A stretch of DNA of 26,120 nucleotides from Archangiaceae bacterium (GTDB taxonomy: Bacteria; Myxococcota; Myxococcia; Myxococcales; Myxococcaceae): NCBI GenBank assembly GCA_023248915.1, contig JAHFDQ010000018.1:1-26120 (forward strand), in the 5' to 3' direction. This document shows positions 16,561 through 24,628 of this stretch, piece by piece. Positions within the stretch are counted from its first letter, which is position 1. Each line of letters begins with the position of its first letter. The position numbers and the translations under genes are program-made. The notes beneath the pieces are model-generated. The model had not been told where the DNA came from and searched no databases. It saw only the letters and a program-made list of their open reading frames with translations.

Positions 16561-18556
16561 TCGGAAACCCCTGGTCGTCCGGCGTCGGGTAGAGCGGGCG
16601 GTAACACTGGTCGCCGTAGGTTTCGTTGAAGCGGGCGGTCACCTGGTACACGCCGGCCGAGTCGAAGGTGGGCTGGTCGCAGAACCGGGTGCATTGGCAG
16701 AGCGCGTCCGCGAGCGAGAACTCGCCCTGTTCCCACAGCTGGGTGCCGTAATACGACTGCGAGTCGGACCCGATGCCGAACGGCACGGTGAACGAGAACG
16801 CCGTCGCCGCCCCCGCCAGCACCGTCCGGTAGTCCATGCGCATCAGGTAGGGGAAGTCCCACGCCAGCCCCAGCTCGTAGGTGCCCTGCGGAGCCTGGCG
16901 CTGCACCTCGGGCAGGTACGACAACGGAATGACGTCGGGCGCCACCGCGACCCGGAACACCGCGGGCGGAGGCGTGTCGGTGGGGCAGTACGAGAAGGCG
17001 TCGGTGGGCGCCGCCGAAATAATCTCATCGTTGAAGAAGGTGGCCACCCCGAAGTCGCCCATGGGGACGTCGCTCGACGTGGGCGTCCGCTCGGGGGCGC
17101 GGAACACCAGGTCGGTCACCCAGCCCGCCTCGGTGTCCGAGTACTTGGCGATGAACGCCAGGTACTTCTCGCGCGTCGGCAGAATCGGCAGCTGGCCGAA
17201 GCTGAACGGGCCCAGCTTCAGGTCCGGAGAGTCGGGCTGCACCGCGCAGGCCTGGTCGGCCGCCAGCGACCCGCCGGGCTTCATGATGGGCACCGCCGGG
17301 CACCACAGCACCTTCCGACCCAGGCCCTTCGTGGCGATGGCGTGCGGATAGCTGTCCAGCACGAAGGCGCCCACCACCCGCGGCGAGCTCTTGGTGCCTT
17401 CGGGGGTGAGCACCTGGTCGAGCGCGGTCTCGACCAACATTCCCAGCGCGCCGGTCTCGTCGTCGTGGTGCAGGGCGATGGCCAGCACCATGTCGTCGCC
17501 GCGCGGGCGCTCGGACTCGATGCGAGCGATGAAGTGGCCGGCCAGCGAGGCGACGAACCCCGGCTGCTGGAAGTCGTCGACGCACACCGTCTCGTCGAAT
17601 TCCGACCACCTGAGCCGCTGCTTCTGCATCGCCAGGTGCGCGTCCGAGATGACGCGCTGGCAGGGCTGCAGCGCGAAGCGAAGCTGCGAATCGACCCGAA
17701 TCGGGCTGCGCAGCACCGGGAAGGCCGGGCGCACCTCGGGGTTCTTCCGGGCCAGGGCCGGCGCGATGAACAGGCCCAGGGCGTCGGTCACCGTGGTGCG
17801 GGCGCACACCTGCAGCGCCGTCGAAGCCGCCAGCGGCAGGCTGGCCTGGTCGAAGGCGGCGCGCGCCAGCGTATTCACCGGCCCGGGTTCGTCGGTGGGC
17901 ACGAAGCTGCCCGGGCAGGCCTGGGCGAAGCCGTACCCGTAGGGGTTGTCGGCGTTCGGAAGAATCGAGTCGGGAATCGTTCCGTACCGTTCGTCGTCCA
18001 CCGTGAACGCGCGCCGCAGCCCCAGGTCGCTCACCTGCTCGTTGCGCAGGGTGGGAAAGACGTGCCGCGCCCGCCACTCGACGCGGGCGTTGGTCGCGTC
18101 GAACACCCCGTAGACCAGCAAGGAACGGTTCGACCAGGCGGGCCCCTGCCCCACCACGTTGAAATTCACCGTCGGCGTCAGCGCCATCTCGCCGCCGCGC
18201 GCCCAGCGCAGCCGGATGCCGACGTTTCGCGGCACCTTGTCCACCCTGAGGCTGGTGCTGCCGCACAGCGCGTTGGCGTCGCACACCGCCGCGACGTGGG
18301 TGTGCACCGTCGGCAACAGGGGGACTTCCGTCCACGGGACCACCTCGTCGTCGGTCTCATAGGTGACCTCGACGACGCTCTCGGGCCCGATGCCTTGCTC
18401 GGCGTTCACCCGGTAGAAGATGAACAGCGTGTGCTCGGCCTCGAACCACGCCGCGTCGGACACGGTGAACCCGGCCTCGACGAGCAACAGGGGCACCTTG
18501 GAAATCACCTGTGAACAGGCCGTCAACGCCAACGCCGTGAGCAGCCAGGCCCGCAT
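16550..18556 (-). CDS. Large cysteine-rich lipoprotein of unknown function
   Basis: A 668-residue lipoprotein: MRAWLLTALALTAC gives a short signal peptide with lipobox LTAC, the lipidated cysteine being residue 14, followed by Ser and Gln. With no Asp at +2, outer-membrane sorting would be expected by the enterobacterial rule. The mature part is rich in cysteines throughout (for example VCDANALC, and LCQCTRFC near the end) and in beta-type sequence, suggesting several disulfide-bonded domains. No catalytic motif was recognised. The ATG at 18556 is preceded directly by an in-frame GTG at 18559; either could serve. The gap from the FliG-like gene is 10 bases, and the stop lies inside the next gene. 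Its size and position suggest a surface or outer-membrane component of the same complex. Confidence 0.75.
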   Translation of the reverse strand: MRAWLLTALALTACSQVISKVPLLLVEAGFTVSDAAWFEAEHTLFIFYRVNAEQGIGPESVVEVTYETDDEVVPWTEVPLLPTVHTHVAAVCDANALCGSTSLRVDKVPRNVGIRLRWARGGEMALTPTVNFNVVGQGPAWSNRSLLVYGVFDATNARVEWRARHVFPTLRNEQVSDLGLRRAFTVDDERYGTIPDSILPNADNPYGYGFAQACPGSFVPTDEPGPVNTLARAAFDQASLPLAASTALQVCARTTVTDALGLFIAPALARKNPEVRPAFPVLRSPIRVDSQLRFALQPCQRVISDAHLAMQKQRLRWSEFDETVCVDDFQQPGFVASLAGHFIARIESERPRGDDMVLAIALHHDDETGALGMLVETALDQVLTPEGTKSSPRVVGAFVLDSYPHAIATKGLGRKVLWCPAVPIMKPGGSLAADQACAVQPDSPDLKLGPFSFGQLPILPTREKYLAFIAKYSDTEAGWVTDLVFRAPERTPTSSDVPMGDFGVATFFNDEIISAAPTDAFSYCPTDTPPPAVFRVAVAPDVIPLSYLPEVQRQAPQGTYELGLAWDFPYLMRMDYRTVLAGAATAFSFTVPFGIGSDSQSYYGTQLWEQGEFSLADALCQCTRFCDQPTFDSAGVYQVTARFNETYGDQCYRPLYPTPDDQGFPSDP

Positions 18557-18566
18557 CACCCGCCGC

Positions 18567-20426
18567 CTAGAGGACCAGGTCCGCGAAGGCCAGCTTCCCC
18601 CGCGCGCACAGCCGCTGAATCGCCGCGGCCAGGGCGCGCCGGCCCCGCTTCGCCAGCACCATCTGGTCGTCGCGCGACCCGAACGCCGACGCCGCGCCCA
18701 ACGCCGACTGCAGCGACGGCGGCAACCCCTTGACGAAGCCCTTCTGCCACGCGACCGGCTGCACCGACAGCCAGCCGGCCAGCTCGCGGATGTCGAGCTC
18801 GAGCACCACCTCGGACGCGACCTCGGCCGGCAGCTTGAGCAGCATGTCCGCGAACAGGATTCCCTCGTACCAGCGAGGAAACACCCCGTGGTGCGCCTTC
18901 TGCGCCGCGGCGAACAGAATCGAACGCGACTCGGGCTCAATCTGGGGCAGCAGCGTCGAGAGCGCGTCGGCCGCGTCGAATTCCCGCCCGCGGTCCACCA
19001 GCCCGCCCGCCAGGCGCGACTCGGGTGGAGGTTCGCCGATGCGCGCCGCGCGCACCACGTCGATGAGGAAGGCAATCTCGTCCTTGGCGATGCGGTTCGA
19101 GACCAGCAGGTGGTTTGCCACTTCCAACCGCTTCTTCGGCGACAGCCCCCGGGCGATTTCCCCCTGCGACTCGGCCGGCGCCACCGCGAACAACAGGGCC
19201 CCTTCCCGCTGCGGCAATTCTTCGACCAGGCGCGCGATGCCGCCGGCGCCGAACTCCTCGCGCAGGCTGCGGTAGGCGTCGGCGTCGGGCTGCACCAGCA
19301 CCGCCGACGACAGCGCGTACTGGTTCAGCTTCCGGAAGAAGTCGGCGTCGGAAGGCAGCTTCGACTCGTCCACCTTGCGCAGGTAGTCGGCGAAGTCGAG
19401 CTTGCGCTGGGCCAGGTCGCCCTCGGTGGGGAAGGACAGCGACAGCCGGTCGGCGAAGACGAACACCGCCTTGGCCAACAGCGCGAACTCGCCCACCCTC
19501 AGCCACTCGCGCAACAGGTCCAGCACCACGCTCTGGCCCTTGCTGAGCTGCGCGTTCTCGATGCGGTCGTTCCACAGGTTGCGCTGGCCGTCGACGAACA
19601 CCTGGTCTTCCCCGGTGTTTCCGGGCAGCAACTTCTTGTCGTCGGGCGGCAGCTCGGCCACCTCGACCTTGGCCTCGGCCTTTTCGTCCCCGTCGCCGGC
19701 CGGCAGCGCGGTCTCGGCGCCCAGCCGCGCGAGCAGCGCCTTCTCTTCCAGGCTTTCGCGCCCGAGGCGCCTCAAAGACCAGATGACGGTCATCGCCGCG
19801 AGGGTGGCGAGGAACACGGCGATCATCCACGAGAAGTGCGGCAGCAGGCTGACCCATAGCTCGCGCAGCGCCACGGCCAATTCCCACTTGGGCGTCGGCG
19901 GGGGCGTCACCGGCCCGGTGGGCCCGGTCGGCGTCGGCGGCGGCACGGGCGGCACCGGCGACTCGCGCAGGCTGGGGGGCACCGGCTCGAGAATTTGGCG
20001 CTCGACGCTGACCACCAGCCAGCCCTTCGAAAGTTTGGCTTCGAGCCGCTTGATGAGCGCCAGCACGTCCTTCGGCTGCACCGACTTCTCGTGGGCGAAC
20101 TCGCAGCGCGCCCGGGTGAGGTATTCCTGCGGCGTCCCCGCGCCCGGCCCTTCGGACGTCCCCAGCCCCGGCAGCGAGGCCGACCGCGGCTGATCGACCA
20201 CCGCGTGCTCGAGGTAGACGCACCCCTTCGAGAAGCAGCGCTCGGGAGCGCAGTCCTGCGCCAGCGCCAGGTCGAACTGGTGTTCGACGGCCATCAGCTC
20301 GGCCACCACCGGCGGAGGGATGTGCGTCGCCGGCACCGACGGCCCGCTGGGCCCCGCCCGCGCCACGCCCCCGGTGAGGACCGCGCACAGACACCACAGC
20401 CACTTCGAAGCATTGAGTCGGGTCAT
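18567..20426 (-). CDS. Membrane-anchored protein with cytoplasmic FliG-like (middle + C-terminal) domains
   Basis: This 619-residue protein has an unusual order. A signal peptide (1-24) leads to a periplasmic domain with four cysteines (C59, C64, C69, C108) and a Pro-rich linker (148-180). One transmembrane helix follows (about 199-217, then RRLGR, positive inside), and the rest (about 220-619) is cytoplasmic. Residues about 395-455 resemble the FliG middle domain: EELPQREGALLFAVAPAESQ corresponds to the EHPQ motif and helix, followed by IARGLSPKKRLEVANHLL. Residues about 485-615 resemble FliG-C: ADALSTLLPQIEP, then GILFADMLLKL where FliG has a MFxFEDLLxL-type segment, then REKIL-like helices and a final RLCARGKLAFADL like FliG's closing RRLxExGEI. 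FliG is the flagellar rotor protein that MotA pushes on. The start overlaps the MotB-like stop (TAATG). The assignment is by eye; no alignment was run. Confidence 0.7.
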   Translation of the reverse strand: MTRLNASKWLWCLCAVLTGGVARAGPSGPSVPATHIPPPVVAELMAVEHQFDLALAQDCAPERCFSKGCVYLEHAVVDQPRSASLPGLGTSEGPGAGTPQEYLTRARCEFAHEKSVQPKDVLALIKRLEAKLSKGWLVVSVERQILEPVPPSLRESPVPPVPPPTPTGPTGPVTPPPTPKWELAVALRELWVSLLPHFSWMIAVFLATLAAMTVIWSLRRLGRESLEEKALLARLGAETALPAGDGDEKAEAKVEVAELPPDDKKLLPGNTGEDQVFVDGQRNLWNDRIENAQLSKGQSVVLDLLREWLRVGEFALLAKAVFVFADRLSLSFPTEGDLAQRKLDFADYLRKVDESKLPSDADFFRKLNQYALSSAVLVQPDADAYRSLREEFGAGGIARLVEELPQREGALLFAVAPAESQGEIARGLSPKKRLEVANHLLVSNRIAKDEIAFLIDVVRAARIGEPPPESRLAGGLVDRGREFDAADALSTLLPQIEPESRSILFAAAQKAHHGVFPRWYEGILFADMLLKLPAEVASEVVLELDIRELAGWLSVQPVAWQKGFVKGLPPSLQSALGAASAFGSRDDQMVLAKRGRRALAAAIQRLCARGKLAFADLVL

Positions 20427-21052
20427 TAGTAGATCCGCACCACGACCCGCCGGTGCCGGGCGAGGCGTCCTTCGGGGTCGAGGCCCTTCACCTTGGCCTC
20501 GGGCAGTTGCTTGGTGTCGGCGTAACCCTCGACCCGCACCCGCGCGCGGTCGACGCCCACGTCCTCGAGCCGCTGCCGCACCACGATGGCGCGGGCGCTC
20601 GAGAGTTCCCAGTTGGTGGCGAAGGTGGTTCCGTGGAGGAGCGGCGTGGTGTCGGTGTGCCCCTCGACCGCGAAGGTGTACTTGGACGAGTAGGGCACCA
20701 GCACCTGCAGCATCGCGGCGACCGTCGGCTCGATCTCGGGCCGGATGACCGCCTTGCCCGAGTCGAACACCAGGCCCGAGTCGAGCGACAGCTCGAGCCC
20801 GTCGGGGGTCAGGTCGGTGCGGACCAGCCCCTCGAGCTTCTTCTCGGCGATCTTCTTCTCGATTTCCTGCTGGATGGCGTCGAGGCTCGCCGGGCTGGTC
20901 TCGCCGGACATGGCCTTGGCGATCTGCTGCATGCGGCTCTTGTTCAGGTTGGCCGCCGACAGCACCATCACGAAGAAAATGAGCAGGTTGGTGATGAGGT
21001 CGGCGTAGCTCAAGAGCCAGCCTTCCTCGTGCCCTTTCGCCCGGCGCTGCAC
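20426..21052 (-). CDS. MotB-like stator subunit with OmpA-type peptidoglycan-binding domain
   Basis: The 208-residue product has the MotB plan. A short basic cytoplasmic tail is followed by one helix (about 13-32) starting WLLSYADLITN, in which D18 corresponds to the proton-carrying aspartate of MotB. A charged plug/linker region (40-80) follows, then an OmpA-like domain (about 85-208). That domain has GLVFDSGKAVIRPE, GHTDTTP (131-137) and NWELSSARAIVV (147-158), the peptidoglycan-binding motif. With MotA-type subunits such proteins form a proton channel anchored to the cell wall. The GTG start at 21052 is 2 bases after the MotA-like stop; the long open frame upstream is only a shadow. Unlike the ExbD/TolR-type AglQ and AglS of gliding motility, it keeps a full wall-binding domain. 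It is shorter than typical flagellar MotB (about 300). Confidence 0.88.
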   Translation of the reverse strand: MQRRAKGHEEGWLLSYADLITNLLIFFVMVLSAANLNKSRMQQIAKAMSGETSPASLDAIQQEIEKKIAEKKLEGLVRTDLTPDGLELSLDSGLVFDSGKAVIRPEIEPTVAAMLQVLVPYSSKYTFAVEGHTDTTPLLHGTTFATNWELSSARAIVVRQRLEDVGVDRARVRVEGYADTKQLPEAKVKGLDPEGRLARHRRVVVRIY

Positions 21053-21054
21053 GG

Positions 21055-21762
21055 TTACACCACCACCCGCGAGACCAACTCGTTGACGCTCTTCTCGCAG
21101 CGCTCGAGGAAGCCCAGCCGCTCGTCGAGCAAACCGTTCAGGTAGTGCCCGATGGGCCCCGCCACCCCGGCGCCGAAGGCCACGCCGTAGAGGGTGGCGA
21201 GCAAGGCCAGCGACATCGACGCGCCGATGTTCAGGTTCTCGGCGCTCATGTTGCGGAAGAGCTGGATCATCCCGGTGATGGTGCCGACCATGCCGAAGGA
21301 CGGCCCGAGCTTCGAGAGCATCTCCCAGTTGTTGATGGCCGGCTGCCAGCGGCCGATCTCGTCGTGGCGCAGCTCGAGGAACACCTTCGAGCTGGCTTCC
21401 TGCGGCGACCGGCTGAGCAACAGCTCGACCATCTTCTTGGAGGCGGAGTACGTGCTCTTCTCGCCGATCTCGAGGGCGCGGCTCTTCTTGCCCTCGCCCC
21501 AGGCGGCGCAGAGCTGGGCCCGTTCCTCTTCCATCGCCTTCGTCTGCCGCCCGAAGACCCGGAAGCCGGGAAGAATCTCGCGCAGGCACGCGATGGTGCG
21601 CAGGGCGGTGCTCGTCGACGAGCTGACCACCACCGCCGCGGCCGAGCCGACGGTCACCATGATCAGCGCGTGCACGTCGAAGGGCGACACCTGCGCCACC
21701 CCGCGATCGCGGAAACCAAACCAGACGACGAAGCCCAACATGGCCAAACCGAGAATCTGCAT
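21055..21762 (-). CDS. MotA/TolQ/ExbB-family proton-channel subunit (MotA-like)
   Basis: A 235-residue inner-membrane protein with four predicted helices: 1-16, about 31-48, about 150-170 and about 183-208. Between helices 2 and 3 is a cytoplasmic loop of about 100 charged residues (ALEIGEKSTYSASKK), the part of MotA that touches FliG. Helix 3 reads LGPSFGMVGTITGMIQLF with P154, and helix 4 reads SLALLATLYGVAFGAGVAGP with P203; these correspond to the two functional prolines of MotA. It should form a channel with the MotB-like protein and convert proton flow into movement. There is no long C-terminal tail like that of ZorA. The ATG at 21762 has AGGGG upstream and lies 12 bases after the TPR lipoprotein stop. 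MotA-like is preferred over ExbB-like because of the partner gene and the TLYG segment. Confidence 0.88.
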   Translation of the reverse strand: MQILGLAMLGFVVWFGFRDRGVAQVSPFDVHALIMVTVGSAAAVVVSSSTSTALRTIACLREILPGFRVFGRQTKAMEEERAQLCAAWGEGKKSRALEIGEKSTYSASKKMVELLLSRSPQEASSKVFLELRHDEIGRWQPAINNWEMLSKLGPSFGMVGTITGMIQLFRNMSAENLNIGASMSLALLATLYGVAFGAGVAGPIGHYLNGLLDERLGFLERCEKSVNELVSRVVV

Positions 21763-21774
21763 GGAAGAGACCCC

Positions 21775-22413
21775 TTACTTTTTCTGTTTCTGCAGCTCTT
21801 CGAGCTTCTTGCGCACGCCGGGGTCGCTCTCGACCTCTTCGGCCTGCTCGTAGATTTGAATCGCCTTGTCGCGCTCGCCCATCAAGAGCAGCACCGAGGC
21901 CTTGGCCCTGAGGAACTCGGGGTGCGAACGGTACCTCGCCAGCACCGTCTCGCACCACTCGAGGGCGAGCTGGTAGTTGCCGGCCTTCAAGGCGTCCTGC
22001 ATCAGGGTGCGCGCCCGGGTGATGCTCACCTCGGCGGCGCCCTCGTTGATGGCCAGGCCCCGCTCGCGGTAGGCCTCGATCAACGCCTCGTCGGCGCGCG
22101 TCGGGGGCGGCGGCACCACCCGGGTGGCGGGCAGTGTCTTGACGTCCTTCGACCCGGCGCCGTGCTCGATGACGATGCGCTGGCCCGAGGCCAGCATCGG
22201 CACGTCCACTTCGGTGATGAGGTTGCCGTCGTTCCACCGCACCTTCATCACCGTAGTCGACCCGAAGCCGAAGGGGCGCAGCAACGTGCCTTCCTCGCGC
22301 AAGGTCGGGTCCTTCCGCATCTCGGGCTCGATCAGGTACTGGGTGTAGTTGCGGGCCGCGCAGCCCGAAAGCACCCCGACGCACGCCAACAGTCGTAGAC
22401 GGTGAGAGTTCAT
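21775..22413 (-). CDS. TPR-containing lipoprotein
   Basis: A 212-residue lipoprotein: signal peptide 1-17 with lipobox LSGC, lipidated C18 followed by Ala. Residues 20-105 are beta-rich, with a GSTTVMKVRWNDGNLIT hairpin and a PPPP linker (101-104). Residues about 115-205 contain two tetratricopeptide-like repeats, ALKAGNYQLALEWCETVLAR and VLLLMGERDKAIQIYEQAEE, and the tail is very charged (KKLEELQKQKK). Such TPR lipoproteins often act as assembly factors or adaptors at the outer membrane; GltE of the Myxococcus gliding machine is a similar kind of protein, but homology is not claimed. The ATG at 22413 overlaps the upstream stop (ATGA). It directly precedes the MotA-like gene. Confidence 0.82.
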   Translation of the reverse strand: MNSHRLRLLACVGVLSGCAARNYTQYLIEPEMRKDPTLREEGTLLRPFGFGSTTVMKVRWNDGNLITEVDVPMLASGQRIVIEHGAGSKDVKTLPATRVVPPPPTRADEALIEAYRERGLAINEGAAEVSITRARTLMQDALKAGNYQLALEWCETVLARYRSHPEFLRAKASVLLLMGERDKAIQIYEQAEEVESDPGVRKKLEELQKQKK

Positions 22414-23387
22414 AGAATGAAGGGCAGGAAAGAGATGTTCATGAGGGACAGCCCCAGGCCGACGCGGCCGTTGGTCGAAATCGAGAGCACCGCGCCGTAG
22501 TTCGACCGGCCGAAGGGCAGGCGCACGGTGAGCACCCCGGTGACGAGGTTGTCGCCGAGGAGGTTTCCGGCGTCTACGCCCACCGAGTTGATGATTCCGA
22601 GGGGAATGCTGACCAGCACCGAGCCGCCGACCATCACGTTCAAGGCGTCGGGGAAGACGCGGTAGTACGCGCCGCCGATGCCGAGCACCGGGTCGAGAAT
22701 GGACACCGTGACTCCGCTCAGGTTGGCGTTGGTGTCGCCCCACTGGTCGAGGAAGTCGAGGGCGAAGCGCTGGTTCGGGTAGATGACCGCGTCGAAGAAG
22801 AGCTGGGTGAGGCTGTTGCCCTTGGCCCGCCGGTCGAGCTCGAGCGCCAGGGTGTAGCCGTGCTCGGTCCGCGCGCGCTCTTTCAACCGGGTGTCGAAGT
22901 TCTCGGCCAACACCACCCGGCCGTTTCGCAGGTCGACCAGCCGCACCGACACGCCGTCCTCGAACTCGTCCACCCAGGCGGCGGTGCGGGCGGGCGCCGC
23001 CACTCCCCTCAACTGGTCGTCGAGCCGAACCACCTCGTCGAGCCCGATGGCGCCGCTGGATTCCTCGATTCGGCCTTCCTCGACGAAGGTGCGCGGCGCC
23101 AGGCAGGCCTCGCAGGTGCGCAGGCCAGTCTTGCCGAAGATGCGGGCGAGGCTGGTCACCGCCGCGGTCGGAAACCAGCCCCGCGATTCTTCGAAGGCCG
23201 GAGTCACCCCCACCACCACGACCGGCAAGAGCTCTTTCGCGTTCAAGCTCGCGTCCTCGACCCGGCCGGTCATCACCTCTTCGAAGCGCTCGAGCGCCTC
23301 GCGCGTGGTCTGCCGCTGGGCGAGCGCGTCCGCCGGCGCGAAGAGCGCCAGAAGGCAGACCGCGAGGGGCGAGTGCCTCAGAAGCAA
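22410..23387 (-). CDS. Exported protein with CxxC module and beta-rich C-terminus
   Basis: A 325-residue exported protein of no named family. From the TTG at 23387 it has a clean signal peptide (LAVCLLALFAPADALA, cut near residue 23) and GAGG seven bases upstream; no ATG or GTG exists nearby in frame. The N-terminal module (about 25-190) has beta/alpha alternation (LLPVVVVGVTP), a CEAC motif (92-95) and a DGVSVRLVDLRNGRVVLAE strand pair (144-162). It recalls the secreted alpha/beta module of FlgO/CsgG-like envelope proteins. The C-terminal half (about 220-325) looks like outer-membrane strands ending LPFIL. The preceding gene product has the same two-part plan and its own CxxC, so the two may be distant paralogs. 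The start overlaps the upstream stop by 10 bases. Confidence 0.68.
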   Translation of the reverse strand: MLLRHSPLAVCLLALFAPADALAQRQTTREALERFEEVMTGRVEDASLNAKELLPVVVVGVTPAFEESRGWFPTAAVTSLARIFGKTGLRTCEACLAPRTFVEEGRIEESSGAIGLDEVVRLDDQLRGVAAPARTAAWVDEFEDGVSVRLVDLRNGRVVLAENFDTRLKERARTEHGYTLALELDRRAKGNSLTQLFFDAVIYPNQRFALDFLDQWGDTNANLSGVTVSILDPVLGIGGAYYRVFPDALNVMVGGSVLVSIPLGIINSVGVDAGNLLGDNLVTGVLTVRLPFGRSNYGAVLSISTNGRVGLGLSLMNISFLPFIL

Positions 23388-24628
23388 AACGACGCCTCGA
23401 CGCCAAGCGACTGGAACCTGAAGATGCCCAGGTCCAGGTAGGTACCGAGTGACGGCGCGCCGTCCATGGCCGGCAGCGATTCCAGGTAAACCGCGGCGCC
23501 GATGCGGTTCTTCACCCGAAGCTCGAGGCCAATCTGCCAGGCCGCGAAGGTGACCTGGTTCTTCGCGCCGGACGCCGCCGCGAGCAGCTCGTCGGCGGTG
23601 ACCGGGTCGCTGCGGAACAGGGTGGTGTCGGTGCCCTTCAACGAGAGCACCGAGGCGCCGGTGAACAGGTAGACGTCGGGGTGGGTCATCGACCGGGCCT
23701 TGCCGGTGATGAGCCGCGAGACGCGCGCCTGTCCCATCCACCCGTCGTGAAGCTCGGGCGCCCAAGTGTAGCCGGCGGTGAAGCTCGCGGTCCAGGCGCG
23801 GGCCTGGGAAAGGCCAATCTCGACGCCGGCCTCGAACCACACGAAAGGGGGGACGCTGATCTGCGGCTGGCTGCTCTTGCTGGCGTCGTCGGGCGGTTTG
23901 GCGTAGCTGCGCACCGCCAGGCGAATGGGGACGATGAGTATTCCCCTGTCCTGCAGGGCGTCGACGTACTGCTTCCTCGCCTCGGCGGCGCTGACCAGCC
24001 GTTCCTCGTCGCGCAGGAGCGCCGCGGTCGAGGTCGCGCTCGACAGGGTGCGGGCGAAGACGATGGGCAAGTCCTTCGACAGCCGGGTGATGCGGGCGCG
24101 CAGCACCAGCGACGCCCCCTCGGCCTCGAAGTCGAGGAAGACGGCGTGGCGGTTCGCCAGGTTCGCGCCGGTCTGCTCGAGCGCTTCGGGCGCGTCGACT
24201 CCGCGCGAGACGATGGTGCCCTTCGCGCCGGAGTGGACCATCACCGCCGTGCACTGCGGGCAGAGTGTCAGCACCACCTTGGTGCCCGGGTGGTGCAAGA
24301 GCAGCGCGGCGAAGTGGTTCTCGATGAGCGCCTGCAGCCCGGTGCCCAGCGTCAGGGGCACGCTGACGTCCGCGAGCACCACCGGGGTCTCGTCCGCGAA
24401 TGGCGGGTGCTGCGTCCAGTCGAAGACCAGCTCGTCCAGCAAGTCGAAGGCCTTCAGGTGAACCTGGCCGGCGACCTCGGCGCGCAGCGCGTCGAGCTCG
24501 ACCTGTTGGGCCTCGTCGACGACCGCCTTGTCTCCGCCCGCCTCGGCCGCGGCGGCCCACGCCGGCGACAGCCCTAAGGCGAGCCCCAGGGCCCAGCCGG
24601 CGACGGAGAGGGCGCGGGCGGCGCTCAT
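23378..24628 (-). CDS. Exported protein with CxxC module and C-terminal beta-barrel
   Basis: A 416-residue exported protein. Signal peptide 1-26 (LGLALGLSPAWA). Residues 35-235 form an alpha/beta module. A helix (LQALIENHFAALLLHH) is followed by VVLTLCPQCTAVMV with CPQC at 123-126. Next come SRGVDAPEALEQTGANLA, then GASLVLRARITRLSKDLPIVFAR, the strand-turn-strand seen in FlgO/CsgG-type proteins. The C-terminal part (about 255-416) shows barrel-like strands (WFEAGVEIGLSQARAW, FTAGYTWAPEL, AWQIGLELRVKNRIGAAVYL) and ends in FCF, a terminal aromatic as in outer-membrane barrels. The ATG at 24628 overlaps the upstream TGA (ATGA); an upstream start at 24658 is less likely. The function is unknown; a periplasmic module fused to a barrel would suit a collar or bushing around a motor, which is inference. 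Confidence 0.7.
   Translation of the reverse strand: MSAARALSVAGWALGLALGLSPAWAAAAEAGGDKAVVDEAQQVELDALRAEVAGQVHLKAFDLLDELVFDWTQHPPFADETPVVLADVSVPLTLGTGLQALIENHFAALLLHHPGTKVVLTLCPQCTAVMVHSGAKGTIVSRGVDAPEALEQTGANLANRHAVFLDFEAEGASLVLRARITRLSKDLPIVFARTLSSATSTAALLRDEERLVSAAEARKQYVDALQDRGILIVPIRLAVRSYAKPPDDASKSSQPQISVPPFVWFEAGVEIGLSQARAWTASFTAGYTWAPELHDGWMGQARVSRLITGKARSMTHPDVYLFTGASVLSLKGTDTTLFRSDPVTADELLAAASGAKNQVTFAAWQIGLELRVKNRIGAAVYLESLPAMDGAPSLGTYLDLGIFRFQSLGVEASFCF

Noticed and set aside
16214..18514. A 766-residue plus-strand open frame opposite the lipoprotein gene
   Set aside because: Antisense shadow with Arg/His-rich composition; the minus-strand frame has a lipobox, matched neighbours and coupled start and stop.
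18567..21762. Part of a flagellar operon
   Set aside because: No FliF, FliM, FliN, FlhA, rod, hook or flagellin gene is present, and the FliG-like protein has a signal peptide and its own membrane helix, unlike flagellar FliG.
20426..22413. Zorya anti-phage system (ZorAB is MotAB-like)
   Set aside because: The MotA-like protein lacks ZorA's long cytoplasmic tail, and no ZorC, ZorD or ZorE-like helicase or nuclease lies nearby. The neighbours are envelope proteins.
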